This document shows, piece by piece, positions 47,261-59,642 of a stretch of DNA of 64,000 nt (positions are counted from its first letter, which is position 1; every line of letters starts with the position of its first letter). The translations under genes and the position numbers were made by a program. Source of the stretch: Gnetum montanum (lineage: Eukaryota > Streptophyta > Gnetopsida > Gnetales > Gnetaceae); contig MNCI01026937.1 in assembly GCA_015680685.1 (NCBI GenBank), positions 841,793-905,792 on the forward strand, given 5' to 3'. Below the pieces are notes generated by a model. The model saw nothing but the letters and a program-made list of their open reading frames with translations, had not been told where the DNA came from and searched no databases.

Positions 47261-48439
47261 TGCAACTACTACCTAATCAGATGGACGATCATGCTCTATA
47301 TTTTGCATCTCCTTCTTTCAACATAGTCATGAGGGAGATGGCCATCTGTGCTAACCATACACATGGCTCCTTAGTTTTTCACTTTCTTTTTGTTTTGCAT
47401 ATTTTTTTCTACACATTTTTATTTTACACTTTGTGGATTTTTACCCATTTTTTGTTTTTCACTCTATTGATTTTCTCAATTTTTGTTTTACAACATTGTT
47501 AGTATGTTTTATCTTTCTTGAATATTTTATACTTTCTTATATATATTTTACTTTATTTTTGTGTGACTTTTCATTATTCTTGCTAATAAAACTGCTTTAT
47601 TACTGTAGAATACAATGCCAGCATTGTTGTTTACTAATGGTGGTCTATGCTTAATGTTTTGCTTGTTAATGTTTGGTTTCTATTTTTGTATTATGATGTT
47701 TGATGACTAAGACATGGTTTCTTTTTTATGAAACAAGCAATGAGTCTACATCATCCACCCATCCACAAGCTCTATGGTTTTCCTTATTTTGAAATTTTAA
47801 GGTCTCTTTCATTAAAAAGACTTTTAATAAATTTATAATCTTGGTAGTTTTAGTGGCAATGCAAAGTCACTAAAAGTGGTTGGTTTTGGATCTACACTAA
47901 GGATGGATCTTTTGAGGTCATTTTAAACACAAACTCCACAAGGGATTTCTTATGACCTCAATTTTGGATTCCATCCCTCCTTCTTGATCATTCCTCTATG
48001 TTGCCCATAACTCACCTTATTGCCAGTTTCTATGTTCTGCTTGATGTCTTAGTTTAACGTGTTGGAATTCTTGGATAGATTTTTCTGGCTTGGTCCTTAA
48101 CTTTTCATAATCATTAATCAACTATGGGGCCCACAAACTCTTAGTTGAGGTTATGTATGGGCAAAAAGGACATGTGCCTAGTATGGGGAGGACCCACTTG
48201 CATATCTCTTGGTTTGGATAGTTAAGCCCTTATCTTTGACATTGTTGCAATCATATCTTTTGCATACCCCATTGTGCATCTAGCGCCATGCTCCTTAAGC
48301 ATTCATAAAACTTTGTTCTCCAAACATTTTCTTAATTCTATAAATTTTTTAAGCTCCAATGTCCTCTTCTACTATTTTCATCATGTTCATAACTTTTTGG
48401 GCTTCCATTTGACCCAAATTTCACTAAAAAATTCCTTGT
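47261..48439 (+). other. Spacer after integrase in element C
   Basis: Non-coding; matches the 3' untranslated regions of A and B in order (a T-rich start with TTTTACAC words, AATGTTTGGTTTC, ACTAAGGATGGA, GGGGAGGACCCACTTGCAT). In A and B this leads to the small ORF and 3' end, whereas in C the extra ORF region follows. Confidence 0.6.
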
Positions 48440-48760
48440 ATTTTCAAACCTTTTCCAAAGTCAATTGTGATCAACAACTGCATCGACTAGGCCTAGTTAA
48501 TGCATCCAACCCCATCGATGGGGCCCCATCAACTAGTCCTTGTCCATGCAATGCAAAAAATCTATAAATACCATTGAATACTTTGTTACTTTTTATCATT
48601 TTCTTCATAATAAGAGGGGAGTTTTGCCATTTTTCATTGGCCAAAACCTTCTAGAGCCCATAGCTTTTCGACTATTTGTCCAAATCACTCCATTCTTTGA
48701 TCCTGCAGCTAACATAAGTAAGCTCTTTGTCATGGGGGTTGCAAACCTTAAGGTTTTTAA
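48440..48760 (+). promoter_or_regulatory. LTR-like internal promoter segment in element C
   Basis: Contains the same kind of words as the tip of the C LTR (GCATCGACTAGGC, CCCCATCGATGGGGCCCCATC as a near-perfect palindrome, 48510-48530) followed by a TATA-like CTATAAATACC (48561-48571). A donor-like AGTAAGCTC follows near 48717. It sits between pol and the extra ORF, where a second promoter or a relic of an inserted LTR could lie. Confidence 0.45.
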
Positions 48761-49040
48761 CAAAAAAAAATTTCCCCCAAAGGGTTAATGAGTACAAAAA
48801 TATTAGACCATCAATTTTGAGAGTTTAATCCTTCTAACAATCTCCAATATTACTATAATTATTTATTAACATCAAAACACAATAAACTAATAATTAAAAT
48901 TGATCAAATCATCCATAATCACAACTTAGCTATGTGTAATGTTCCTAATGAGATAAGGTATCACAAATTATTTCACATTACACAATAATTACTAACCCAT
49001 AGTCATGTTGAAATTATAGATCACAGTAAGATTGAAATGA

Positions 49041-51836
49041 CTACAGGAGGAAGGACTATCCCAACAAAGGGAGAAAAGACCTAGAAATAGAAGGGACCAG
49101 CAAGAATAAGCCTAGGAACATGAAGAAGAAACCCATGCAATGGGACCTCTTCAGGAGGAGTCCAATGTGGAATTGGTTCAATAGATTCTCAAGGAAGAGG
49201 TTGTAATAGAACAATCACAGTGAGGAGAGCCACTAGGGCCCATACTAAGACTTGAAGTCACACTAACACAAGCTTTCCTCAACACAATCAAGCCTCATGA
49301 TATCCAATGCTTAGTTCTTTAAGAACTAAACTTTGGGACATTCTTAGAGCATGCTCTAGTGGAGGTAAAAACATAGTTGCAAACCTCTCCCATATGGCCA
49401 ATCATCACTTCCAGTGGAAAGTGGTACATCCTCTTTTGGAATAATAGAAGGATAGGTTCCACTATAAAAATTAAGGCATTTAAGTGTCCTACTTGGATGA
49501 ATCCATTGCGCAGGATCTTAGGTTGCCTGATTCTGGGACACAACTGGCAAAACTATCTACGCAAGCTAATCCAGAGGTTAAAAAGGAGTGGACCTAGTGG
49601 TGTTATGGGGTTGACCATAAGGATTTTGGCATGCTCACACTAGTGGAATGCATATACTTCAAGATAGTAGCCTATCACCTCAATCCCATGGTGAGGCCCA
49701 ATAAGATGATAGCCTTCTCTACCTAAGCATGTGCCACTCTAAGTAGGAAATTTTAGAAAACCTTCTACAATTAATCTATCTAAAGATAGAAATGCACTTC
49801 AAAAAGAATGAACATGGATGGAAAACCCTACCTTTTCCATGCCTTATCTAAAAAATTTGCAAAAGCATATGCATAATATACTATGACAATGACATGATTA
49901 GGCATACTCCCATTGCCTCTTGGTCCAAAATGATGAAGGACAAGATGCCTGTCATGTCTAAAGAAGAGGAGAAACAACTACCACATCCACCACCTACTTA
50001 GGAAACAATGTTGAAAATCCATGCTACCATAGAATGCCTACGTAAATTCAAGAGCAACTTTTGGAATAGCAGGAGCAGTGAGCAAAAATGAGTGGTGGAG
50101 ATCCACTTGTATATCAACCTACAATGAGTCACGTTAATAAAGTGGCTTGAATAATTAGTTAGATGGAGGAAGGTGGATCAATATTCTCATCCTAATGAAT
50201 GTAGCTACCCATGAGATTTAATCCTAGTGCCAAAGAGGTGATAGTGTCTCTCTCTCAATACCATTTATTCCCAAAAATCTCTAGGAATGCTACTTCCTTT
50301 TCAATGCTCTTGGAGGACAGCAAGGGGGCAACTATACTAGTGATGTAGCACCAAGGGTAGAAGATAGCTATAGAAGTAGTTGCTAACCAAATTGCTAAAG
50401 TACTTAATGCACTTGCGATGTCTATACTAGACATATCTACACTTAGAGATGTCCAGACATTTGTAGGAACTATCGGCGAAAGATTAAGTGTAGCCTAGCA
50501 TGAAGAGTTGCTAGATCAACTGGTGGGGACTGGGCAACCAATTCTAGACATCTTTGATTTTTTAGATAACATTACTACATCCTAATTAGAGCTTCTTGAA
50601 GCAAAGGACAAATGTATCATCTTAAAAGGAAATCTTGAAATGGCTCAAGCATAAAACAAATGCTTGGTCACTAAATTACATGCCCATTTTACTGATCTAG
50701 CACTCCTTAACCTTGCAATAACCAAGGATGAAGCTTTTTAGTAGCTTCAAGAATGATTAAAACAGGTTGAGAAGGGAATGGTAATAGCCATCTTTAACCA
50801 ATTTGTAGCCAAAGAAAAGACCCACTTAGCTCAAAAGGACTTGGTTCAAATGTGCTAGGAAAATGAAACATTGACCATAGAATATCATCACCTATGAAAT
50901 TTTGATGCACAAAAACAAAAAAAAATGCAAGAATTCATTCATCAACAGTAGGAGCAACTAGCTAAAGTGAACACGGAATTGAGGAAATTGGTAGTGAAGA
51001 ATCGTAATTTCTCTATGGAGGAAGTCCATGCTTACAAAAAAAATTTATCATTGAAATTATTTCCTGGAAAATTGACGCTTTCAAATTTGAGAGAAAGTTA
51101 AGAATCACTATAGAGTTAGGTTGGCCTGTAGAAGGAGGTAAATGAGAAAAATATTCAAATGGCTAAGACAAAAGTAACTGAGATCCTCTAGTAACTCTAG
51201 CAAGGAAGAGAAGTATCGAAACCTATCATTGATGGGATAGATGCCTATAATAAAGCAAATATCTACCTAAAGGAGTTGCAAATCGAAGAAATGATAGAAT
51301 ATATGGGACTAGCCAATCTCTGATACATAAATCTAGCAATGTTGACTACCAAACAGTCATGGTCAAAACTTGAAAAGCAAGTGGCTATCTCGTACTTGCC
51401 ATATGAGGTTGAGTTCAAGGATCATAAGGACACCAAGTAAAAGCTTGAGATGGCAAACACTGAACTCAAAGTTCTCAAGGCACAATTTACCAATCAATGA
51501 TCAATTACTGATAACTTGGCCAAGAGAATGAATGATTACCAGGAGCTACAAAATGCAATCAGGGTGTTCAACATTGAGTGCAAACAATTCACTACTTGGT
51601 TCATCAATGCTAACGAGTTGTTCCCAACAATTCCATGTCCTTATGATCTGTCCATTCCAGCCCACATTGGCAAAGGTATGTGGACCATGCATGATGCCAA
51701 GAGTAAGGAGGAGAAAATGAAAGCATTGCTGGACGCAGTCCACCTCCCACTAGAAGTTGCAGCCACAATTGGACAACCACAATTGCCTCAACTGCCACAT
51801 GTGCCTGAAGTTGGAGAACATCTGTTGGAGCCTTAG
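49041..51836 (+). pseudogene. Extra long ORF of element C with coiled-coil region, unknown function
   Basis: About 930 codons in what looks like one dominant frame, downstream of integrase in sense orientation. An acceptor-like CTACAG ends at 49046. The start is Glu/Gln-rich. 49280-49640 includes LNFGTFLEHALVEVKT and WYILFWNN. From about 50570 to 51500 the composition (Leu, Lys, Glu, Gln with heptad-like spacing) indicates long coiled coils. The last 106 codons (51516-51836) are open and end in a Pro-rich tail. Interrupting stops are mostly TAG, some TAA and TGA, at places where Gln or Arg would fit. Athila elements often have an ORF here, sometimes called envelope-like; I see no signal peptide or clear membrane segment, so I do not make that claim. 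Confidence 0.6.
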
Positions 51837-52086
51837 GAGCCTCCATTGCCTAGGACCATGTTATTTTTTCAATTTTCTTCATGCCATCAAAGGACATGTT
51901 ATCTAATTTTTTTTTGTGTTAAATTTTGTGTCATGAACACCAAAACTTGTAATTTTATTGATTCGTACACTTGGACACTTAGTCTTGTCATGTTAGTTTT
52001 GTTGTGTCATGTGCTAGTCAATAATCCCATACCTTCCCAATCTTGTAAATAACTTGAAAACAAGTTTTCATTCAGTTGTGGGGGTA

Positions 52087-52964
52087 TGATGAGTCATGGA
52101 TTGGCCATGATAATGAGGCCTCATCGACTAGGCCCTATTGACTAGGTTGTGTCAACTAGGCCCTATCAACACAAGGTCTATTCTTGCCTATACATACATG
52201 CCAACCTACCATGTTTGGGCATCGTCTTGTCATAGTGTAGTGAAGCTCTTGCATTTTTTACATTCAAATGTTAAAATATTTTCCTGAGTGCATGTAGCAA
52301 GAGTTATTGAGTGTGCATATGTTTATTTGAGCACTATTGTACCTGAGCACGATAGTATGTGCAGTAATAAAGATGAACCTTTTGATCAAACCTTGTAGCA
52401 TTCTAGATAGCTTAAATGTTTTATTCATGCATTTAATATTTTTAGTTATTTACTCAATGTTCTTCAATAATTAAGCTAATTAAATAATTAAGCAAAATAA
52501 GATAAATAGAAATTAAGTAAACACATAAGTATAACCACTTTGAGCATGCATATGACATTTGGTAATTGCAATAGCACTTAATGCTTGGTAACCTAGCAAT
52601 GTTATATGTGTTCAGGATGTGTATGGTAGGTGAGACTAGATACTTATGTTATGACTAGTTGAAAAATAGTTAGCCCATTAAATTAAAGTAGATATTAAAT
52701 TACTTTATTCTCTATCCTATTTATTTCAAGCACCAAAACTATATAATATAAAATGATAAAATCATGTGCCTCAATTACACTTAAACCATACCCTTAAGCT
52801 TCACAAGTGTAGTTGGGAAGACAATGAATGTCCTCAACATCCAAGTTTACTTCTTGGAAAACTAGTGCATTGAAAAACTATAGAGTCCATGAAATTCAAT
52901 TGGATCGTGCATGAACACTTGGTGATTTGTATGGTTGGGCATAGTGGTACCTTTCCGCTCATCA
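52087..52964 (+). repeat. 3' LTR of element C
   Basis: 878 bp, TGATGAGTC...GCTCATCA. The TATA box of the 5' copy is changed to CTATACATAC here. Divergence from the 5' LTR is visible throughout. Confidence 0.9.
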
Positions 52965-52969
52965 CCTAT

Positions 52970-55519
52970 AGTCACAGTTGTTTTCTTTGTTCTTTACTTT
53001 TTAGTTATACTTAAATATATGGAGATTCCTATCTTAGTATTATAATTCTTACACTTTATTCTTTTATCATAACAAGTCAAACTCTATAACTTCTATTGTT
53101 TTAGGTCATGGTTGAATATTGTCTTGATATCTTTATATGTTAACTTTTAATCCATTGTGATCATATCATTATGTACATACTTATAAAGTAATTTACTACT
53201 CAATATATGTACTACATCATTTAGTCTACCATAATTATCATCTTCAAAAATTTCAATTATAATAGTTTTTATATTCATGCTACTTGACATTCTAATTGTT
53301 GAAGTTGGTTCTCCTCTTCCTAAAAGACCTTAAACTCCTAACATTGCTATCTTTCAACTTAGACTAGTTATGATAGTAAGTGTATGGTTTAGTCTAAAGT
53401 GAGATGTATAATAATGATATTATTCAACATACTTTATTAGTAAAAGTAAAATATAGAAATTAACTAATCTAGCCTAAACATGATGAGCATTTGTTTTTGA
53501 TTTGCCAAATATATCTTAAACTCATGAAATCATTACTAGGATTATCAAGTAGTTACTATTAGGTATTGTACATATTTTGTGCCACAATGACCAAGATAAG
53601 TATGAATTTAACATTGTTTCATCCACGTTTAAGCATCAAAAGCCTGAAAAATAGCATCACAAGCTACAATTTCAACTCCTAGAGGCCTATGGGAACCATC
53701 TTGGTCATAACCTAGCATATGAACATCAATTTTAGTGACCCTAAAAAATGTAGGAAGTGAAAACTTTCTTGGACCACTAATTCTACATCACCATTATCAA
53801 AATCACTATTGAATCTTAGTTTTGATTTCATAATGCCCCAAACACCTCATCTACAATAGTCTAAGCATGATAGGCATTAGTTTCTGGAATTTTAAACAAG
53901 TTCATTTGGGACCAAGAAAAGCCAAAATTTTTTCTAACTCTACATGATGTTAACACTAATGCTAACATTAACATCAACATTACCACTACTGTTACTTATA
54001 GAAACACCCTTTAAAACACTATATTTGATAACATTTTAGGCTTGTTCAGGCTCTTGATTATGGTCCCTAATCATTGTCAAAAGGATGAACATCAATTTCA
54101 ATAGTGTTTAAAGGTCATAAATGAGGTGTTTTTCCTAGTAATTCTCTAGTGATGTTGAAGCCAACATTAGTGTGGACCATCACTTACCTTAGTAAATTTT
54201 TCAGCATGTATCATAACTTTTTCTTGCTACTTAAAAAAATTTTCTAAGTATGAAAAAATGAAGTAGACATGCATATGCAATGTTAATATCACTTGCCTTA
54301 GTCAAATTGGCATTAGCTTTAGGATACATGGGAATGAAATTTTTCTAAGTATGACTAGGTCACATGAACATGCATATGCAACATTAACATTAGCATCAAT
54401 ATCCCTCATCAATGCCAACATCTGCATTAATTTCATCTAAATTAGTGAAATAGAAATCATTTTTAGAAGACATGGAAATGAAATTTTTATAAGTGTGGCT
54501 AGGTCATGGTGACATACATCATAGTGTTAACGTTACTTGGTGATGTCAACGTTTGTATTAATATCACTTGCCTTAGTCAAATCTACATTAATCTTATTAA
54601 TGTGCACTTCAAATTTTAGTTTCCAAAAATGAACTTTAAGTCAACTACACTTTATTTTGAGGACAAATTTGGAAATCTTAGGCCTATAAATATGGGACGA
54701 AACCCCAAATTTAGGGTCATTTTCTTGAGATCTACAACACTTTTTTATATTTTGAGAGATAAAGAACATAGGCATTTATCATCTCCACATCTCTCACATG
54801 CTTTATGGACACCATAGTTCCGCTTGGTAATACACAAGCTTAGTTTAGGATCATCATGAGATTGCTAGTTCTTACATCACTATCCCATCATATCATAATT
54901 AATGACTTATCAAAGATTATATTGAATCAAAGACTATTTGTGGCAAAAACTTAGATATTTTAAATTTAATTCATGGAGGTGTTGTTATGAGGTTAGGAAA
55001 GAATAATTTTGCAAGAACACTAGGCATACCAAGTGATAGCTTTGTTGGCCTTAGCAAGTGATAAAGTATTTATGCTAAAAATTGGTTGTTCTAGTTTTTC
55101 CTGTTACTAATATGCATTTGAATATAAATCATTATATCAAGGATGTGAAAGAGTAAAAAATAATGAAAGTAAATTGTAAGAAAATAAATCTAATCTAAGT
55201 TAGAGTATTGTAATGAATCAAATTAATCTTAATCTTATTCCTATTCATTAACTATATTTAGGCACAAGCCATTTAAATAATAATTTAGACAACTAACTCA
55301 ATTCATGTTGTAGACACTTGTTGACTCCTTCTAAAATTCACTAAAATAAACTATAATAGCTTTTCTACCTTCTAAATTAATGATGCATTAAATATTATGG
55401 ATGGTTGTATTTATAGACATTTATTATAACTATGACTCTATAGCTTAGACATTGCATCATATGTTGCAATGTTGTAGACCACTAAAAAACTATTTATCAT
55501 ACCTCTATGATTAACTAAA
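52970..55519. other. Repeat-like region with diverged internal repeats
   Basis: Resumes the sequence interrupted by C. 54225-54560 holds three diverged copies of a segment with GAAATTTTTCTAAGTATGAC followed by a CATGCATATGCAA-like word. On the - strand, 53630-53750 has an open stretch with KIDVHMLGYDQDGSHRPLG preceded by an acceptor-like CATTTTTTAG, and a Met-starting frame MSSKNDFYFTNLDEINAD lies at 54471 downwards. I do not recognise the family; it could be a decayed transposon gene. A TATA-like CCTATAAATATGGG lies at 54682. Confidence 0.3.
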
Positions 55520-56540
55520 AAGTTGTGGACCTTTTAGTATGTCAAAATGTTAAGTAAAATGGAGTCAAAGGTTGTTTTTATGGTTGTGTGGCTATTTTGT
55601 TTTTTCAACCAAGATGTTATGACAAGGAATGAACTAGTTTAGACAAAAGAGAGCTCAAAGTAAAAGGTCATCCACAAGGTCTCAAGCGAACATGCAAGAA
55701 TTCCAAGAATGTGGACCAGGATCAAAAAACTCACAAGAAAATTTATCATCATTAAATCATGTATAAGTGCAAGGTTATGAACTAGGAATGAAAAATTCAT
55801 CATGCAAAGGAAGGTGAAGAAAGATGTCTCCAAGAAATAGTAGACATCTTGGCATAATTGAAGGCAACCTAGAAGAAGAAGTCTCTAAAAAATAGTAGCT
55901 ATCATTCATCTAGAAAAGATGTCTTTCCCCAAAAAAATATGTCTCCACAAAATGTAGGCTAGTTTCAAAAAGACATCTTTCACCAAAAAAAAAATGTTTT
56001 CATAGAATGAGACCAAATGCCAAAAGACATCTTAGCCATGAAGAAGATGTCTTCCATGATCATTACCTAGTTGTTGCATGAGTTCCAAGATGGATTTGAA
56101 AACATGATGACTATAAGAAGACATCATTCTCATTGGAAAATGTGCAATCCTTTATATAATCATTGTGTAATCTTTTGACAATCATTATAATCATTATTAC
56201 TCCTCATTGTATTATCTTTTGTTCATTGTAAAGTGTGTTGTACCTTAAAGAGCAAGGATTAGCAAACTAAGTTGCATTCATCCCTTGTAATTGTTGTTCT
56301 CACTTGTTGCCAGGTGGGGTTGATGTGCTTCTTGTGGGAAGGCATCTTACATGAGCTTATCAAGATCTTACGGGATTGACTATTAGTGTAGCACCACAAC
56401 ACTCTAGAGTGGAGCTTAAGATTATAAAGGTTTTGGAAGCTTAGAAACCACATTCTAAGCTTGTTGAAACCTTGTGGAATTGAGTGGTTGGTGCAACATC
56501 ACTATACTCTTGAGTGGAGCTTCAATCTCATACAGGGTGT
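55520..56540 (+). repeat. 5' LTR of element E (approximate ends)
   Basis: Matches 63105-64000 in the same orientation. The first half carries many AAGATGTCTT/AAGACATCTT words (about 55800-56110). A stretch with AGTTGCATTC, GTTGATGTGCTTCTTGTGGG and a CACTCTAGAGTGGAGCTTAAG-like word is well conserved between copies. No primer-binding site could be fixed at its end. Confidence 0.65.
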
Positions 56541-56696
56541 GGTACTCTTCAAACCACATTTGAGAGCAACAAAGTCTAGAGATGTGCTTGGAATCTACCC
56601 TCCAAGTGTGGACTACCCAAGTTGGGAAACCATGTTAAATTTGGTGTGTGCGCTTTGTCCAAAGAATTTAAATTTGGGAAACTTATTCATTCACCC

Positions 56697-57470
56697 ATGT
56701 TTGATGGATTTGAATTTTCCAATTAGAAAATAAGAATTCAAGGGTTCTTTGAACCCATGGAGTTTGAAGTGTGGGAGTCAATCCTTGAAGGCTACACTCT
56801 GCCTATCAAGAACTCCACCAACATCATCAAGCCTTATAACAAATGGACACAAGAGGAGAAAGATAAGTTCATGTTTGATTCTAAAGCAAAGAATTGTTTA
56901 TATTGCACATTGAATAAGTATGAATTCAATAGGTAGTAGGATGTAAAATGGCCAAAGAAATTTAGCAAACTTTAGAAGCTACTTACGAAGGAACTTTTAT
57001 TGTCACATAATCAAAATTGCTAGTTTTGCAAAGTGAATATGATAAACTTAAAATAAGAGAAGGTGAGAAAATAAAAGAATATTTATCTAGAGAAAATGAT
57101 ACTATTGGAGCAATTAGAGGTATAGGTAAAGACTTGCCCAAAAGCAATGTGATCATTAAACTGATCAAAACTCTTCAATTGGAGTTCAAACCTATGGTCA
57201 TGGCCATGGAAGAAATCAAAGACTTCTCAACTCTAAAATTTGAAGAGCTTAAAAGTGCTCTCATTGCTTATGAAAGGAATCTCATAAGCAAAGGAGCTAT
57301 TCAAGAAAGATCCATTTCCTTGAAGTCTACCTCCAAGGAGAAAAAACTCAATGAGCATGAAGAGGGTAGCAAAGATGAGATTGTCTTTCTTTCAAGGAAG
57401 CTACAACAATTACTTACAAGAAGTAACAAGAGGGCATCTTAACAAAGACCCAATCTATTCAAAGGTAGAG
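56697..57470 (+). pseudogene. Copia-type gag (UBN2) of element E
   Basis: Starts MFDGFEFSN, then a TAG where Trp is usual, then KIRIQGFFEPMEFEVWES, the typical N-terminus of Ty1/copia gag. KAKNCLYCTLNKYEFNR follows. After a frame change near 56940 the UBN2-type capsid segment is open from 57017 to 57442: LKIREGEKIKEYLSREND, KTLQLEFKPMVMAMEE, FEELKSALIAYER. It would form the particle shell. A decayed zinc knuckle follows at about 57519 (ECWVYGGRGHMAFECPS) with Tyr in place of the second Cys. Confidence 0.85.
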
Positions 57471-57479
57471 AAAGAAGTA

Positions 57480-58139
57480 AAAAAATTTTGAATTCTAACT
57501 TAAATTTTTCTTCCATAGAATGTTGGGTTTATGGAGGAAGAGGCCATATGGCCTTCGAATGTCCTAGTGATAGCACGGTACATCCAAAGAATAGATCCAA
57601 TGATGAGGAATAAAAAACAAACCAACTTTTATACAAGTTGGGATGATGGTGAGCAAAGTAAAGAAGAAACATGAAATTCTTCTAAAGATTCACATCTCAT
57701 ATGCATGATGGTTACAAATGAAAATTCCTCACATATGGCTAAACAAAGTGGTAAGTGTAACAAAAGATATAGTGAACTTACAAAAGAAATTTTCCTTTTA
57801 CATTATTTGATTAAGAAGGCAAGGAAATTTGTGATTTCTAAGCTAGATGCTATTCACTCTGAAGTGAAAGAAAAGATCTTAAACATAAAAGTTGAGATTC
57901 AACAACTAACCTCTTTTAATAAGGATTGTAGAAAGGTTCATCAAGAAGATGAGACTCCTAAAAAACAACCAAAGAATTTGGAGGAATTCACACATGAAAA
58001 TTCAAGTTCAAGCATAATCAGGTTTGATAATTTTGATCACAAGGAAAATACTTTATTTGTATGTAAAAATTGTGGTAGTAAGAAAACTCTTAACTATACC
58101 TTTGATGATCACAACAAGATTAATGCTTGGTCTTGTTAA
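57480..58139 (+). pseudogene. Zinc-knuckle and coiled-coil spacer of element E
   Basis: After the knuckle, an open frame (57705-58139) encodes a Lys/Glu-rich product with ELTKEIFLLHYLIKKARK, then KKQPKNLEEFT and a CKNCGSKK pair. Copia elements of this kind often have a coiled-coil linker between the zinc knuckle and protease. No protease motif follows. Confidence 0.6.
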
Positions 58140-59606
58140 AAAGGTTTTGGTAAGGAAATTTTGTAGGTACTAGTAGCTAAAAATGAAGAGAAGTGGAAAA
58201 TTGAAAATGATGCAATAAGTGATCAAGGGTTCTATCTTAAAGAACATAACAAATAGAGACATCACATAAATGATATAATGAAAGAGAACCTAAGGATGAG
58301 GAAGTACTTCATGATAAGGGACCTCATCTCAAACTCCATTAATCTTCTCTTCTCACCTACAAGCATGATAAGTTAAGGTAAGTTTCCATCTCTTTACTTG
58401 CTAGTTAATCTGTAAGTATATAATTTGTGAAGTACAAAATTATTTGTGTCTTAATTAGATCATAAAGATGTTGAAATAATTATTTAGAGTATCTTTTATA
58501 CTCACTTTGAGCTTGATGCATTTGATCATATGAGAATTAGTATAGCACAAGTATTAATTTCTTTTAGGCCTTTATATTTTAGTATTTTCTTTATCTTGCT
58601 TCCAATCTTGCATAATCGTAACTTCTTATGTTGACCTATTTCTAAGCTCATGTCCTTTGGGATATTTTTTCCATTTATGACATAAGATAAGAATTTGAAA
58701 ATTCTATCAATATTACTAATTGGAGACCTTAGTCTTCACATTTAATTTGAATGTTGATCTATAGTTTTAGTTCTTTGGTGATTTACAATGTTGCCCAAGA
58801 AGAGCTGCACATGTGGAGGAGGGGGGGGGGGGGAACCTATTCCTCATCATCATCTTGGAGGTTACCAATGTAGGGTGAGTCCTTGTAGACATCATCTAAG
58901 AGATAACAAAATATTACAAAATAAGGATTCATGTCATGCAAGGGGTTGGTACAGTATCCAAGGTAAAAGTAGGATTAAATCTTTGTTAATATGTCTTGCA
59001 AACATTTTACCATTATGATTAAAACACCTTGTTAAAATCTACTTGACTATTTTTTTTTTGGACATTGACTTATTTATATTTTTTTGTTTGCCCATCTTAA
59101 TGAGAATTTATTCTTTTTCAAGTGTATCCCTTCTTCCTTGTCATTACCTTCATGATATTTTCATAAGAGTTGAGTTCTAATGGAATTATGACATATTGGT
59201 TTAACTTATGAGTTTATTAGTTTAAAAGATAGGTTATTTGATCCTCAAAAATTGGGTTTCAATATAGGATAGCTCCTATCTTATTTTTCAGCCCTTTAAA
59301 ATTTGTGCTAAGAGAAAATCTTGAAATATAAGTTTTAATGAGATATTTGACTCTAGCTAATAAGCCACTTGCTTCCAAATGCTCTATCCTTAATCTTTGG
59401 CATTCAAGTCTATTTTCTCTTAGACATAAAATTTTTTACTTGGTCCTGTTTGTATTAGTTGTGGGATGTTCTATCTAACTTTGTGTTTGATCAGAAAAGG
59501 ACAAATCCTTTTAAAATTAAGATTTTTCATTCTAAACATAAAAATTTGATAATTAAGTTTGTGTCTTTTCCCCTAATTTCTCTGCTTGTGTTATTTCAAC
59601 ATTATA

Positions 59607-59642
<36 letters not shown>

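Larger units (their letters stand above)
32847..52964 (+). mobile_element. Element C: Athila-type LTR retrotransposon with pol and an extra ORF, carrying element B inside
   Basis: LTR-bounded element with a near-matching 5-bp TSD (CCTGT at 32842-32846, CCTAT at 52965-52969). Without the nested B it is about 12.7 kb. Order: 5' LTR, primer site, gag (split by B), protease, reverse transcriptase, RNase H, integrase, 3' spacer, LTR-like promoter segment, long extra ORF, polypurine tract GTGGGGGTA (ending 52086), 3' LTR. Gag-to-integrase order is that of Ty3/gypsy. All frames are decayed. It is the only copy here that could once have supplied proteins to A and B. The LTRs differ more than those of A or B, so C is the oldest of the three, which the nesting confirms for B. 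Confidence 0.92.

Noticed and set aside
6300-51836. Reassignment of TAG to Gln, since many frames read through TAG well
   Set aside because: TAA, TGA and frameshifts also occur in the same frames, the sequence is plant nuclear repeat DNA, and cytosine deamination explains the bias more simply.
49041-51836. Calling the extra ORF of C an envelope gene
   Set aside because: Position alone suggests it; no signal peptide or membrane segment could be seen.
58788-59018. 76-codon open frame with a Gly run
   Set aside because: The Gly run is a G homopolymer; the frame depends on its length and shows no conserved motif.
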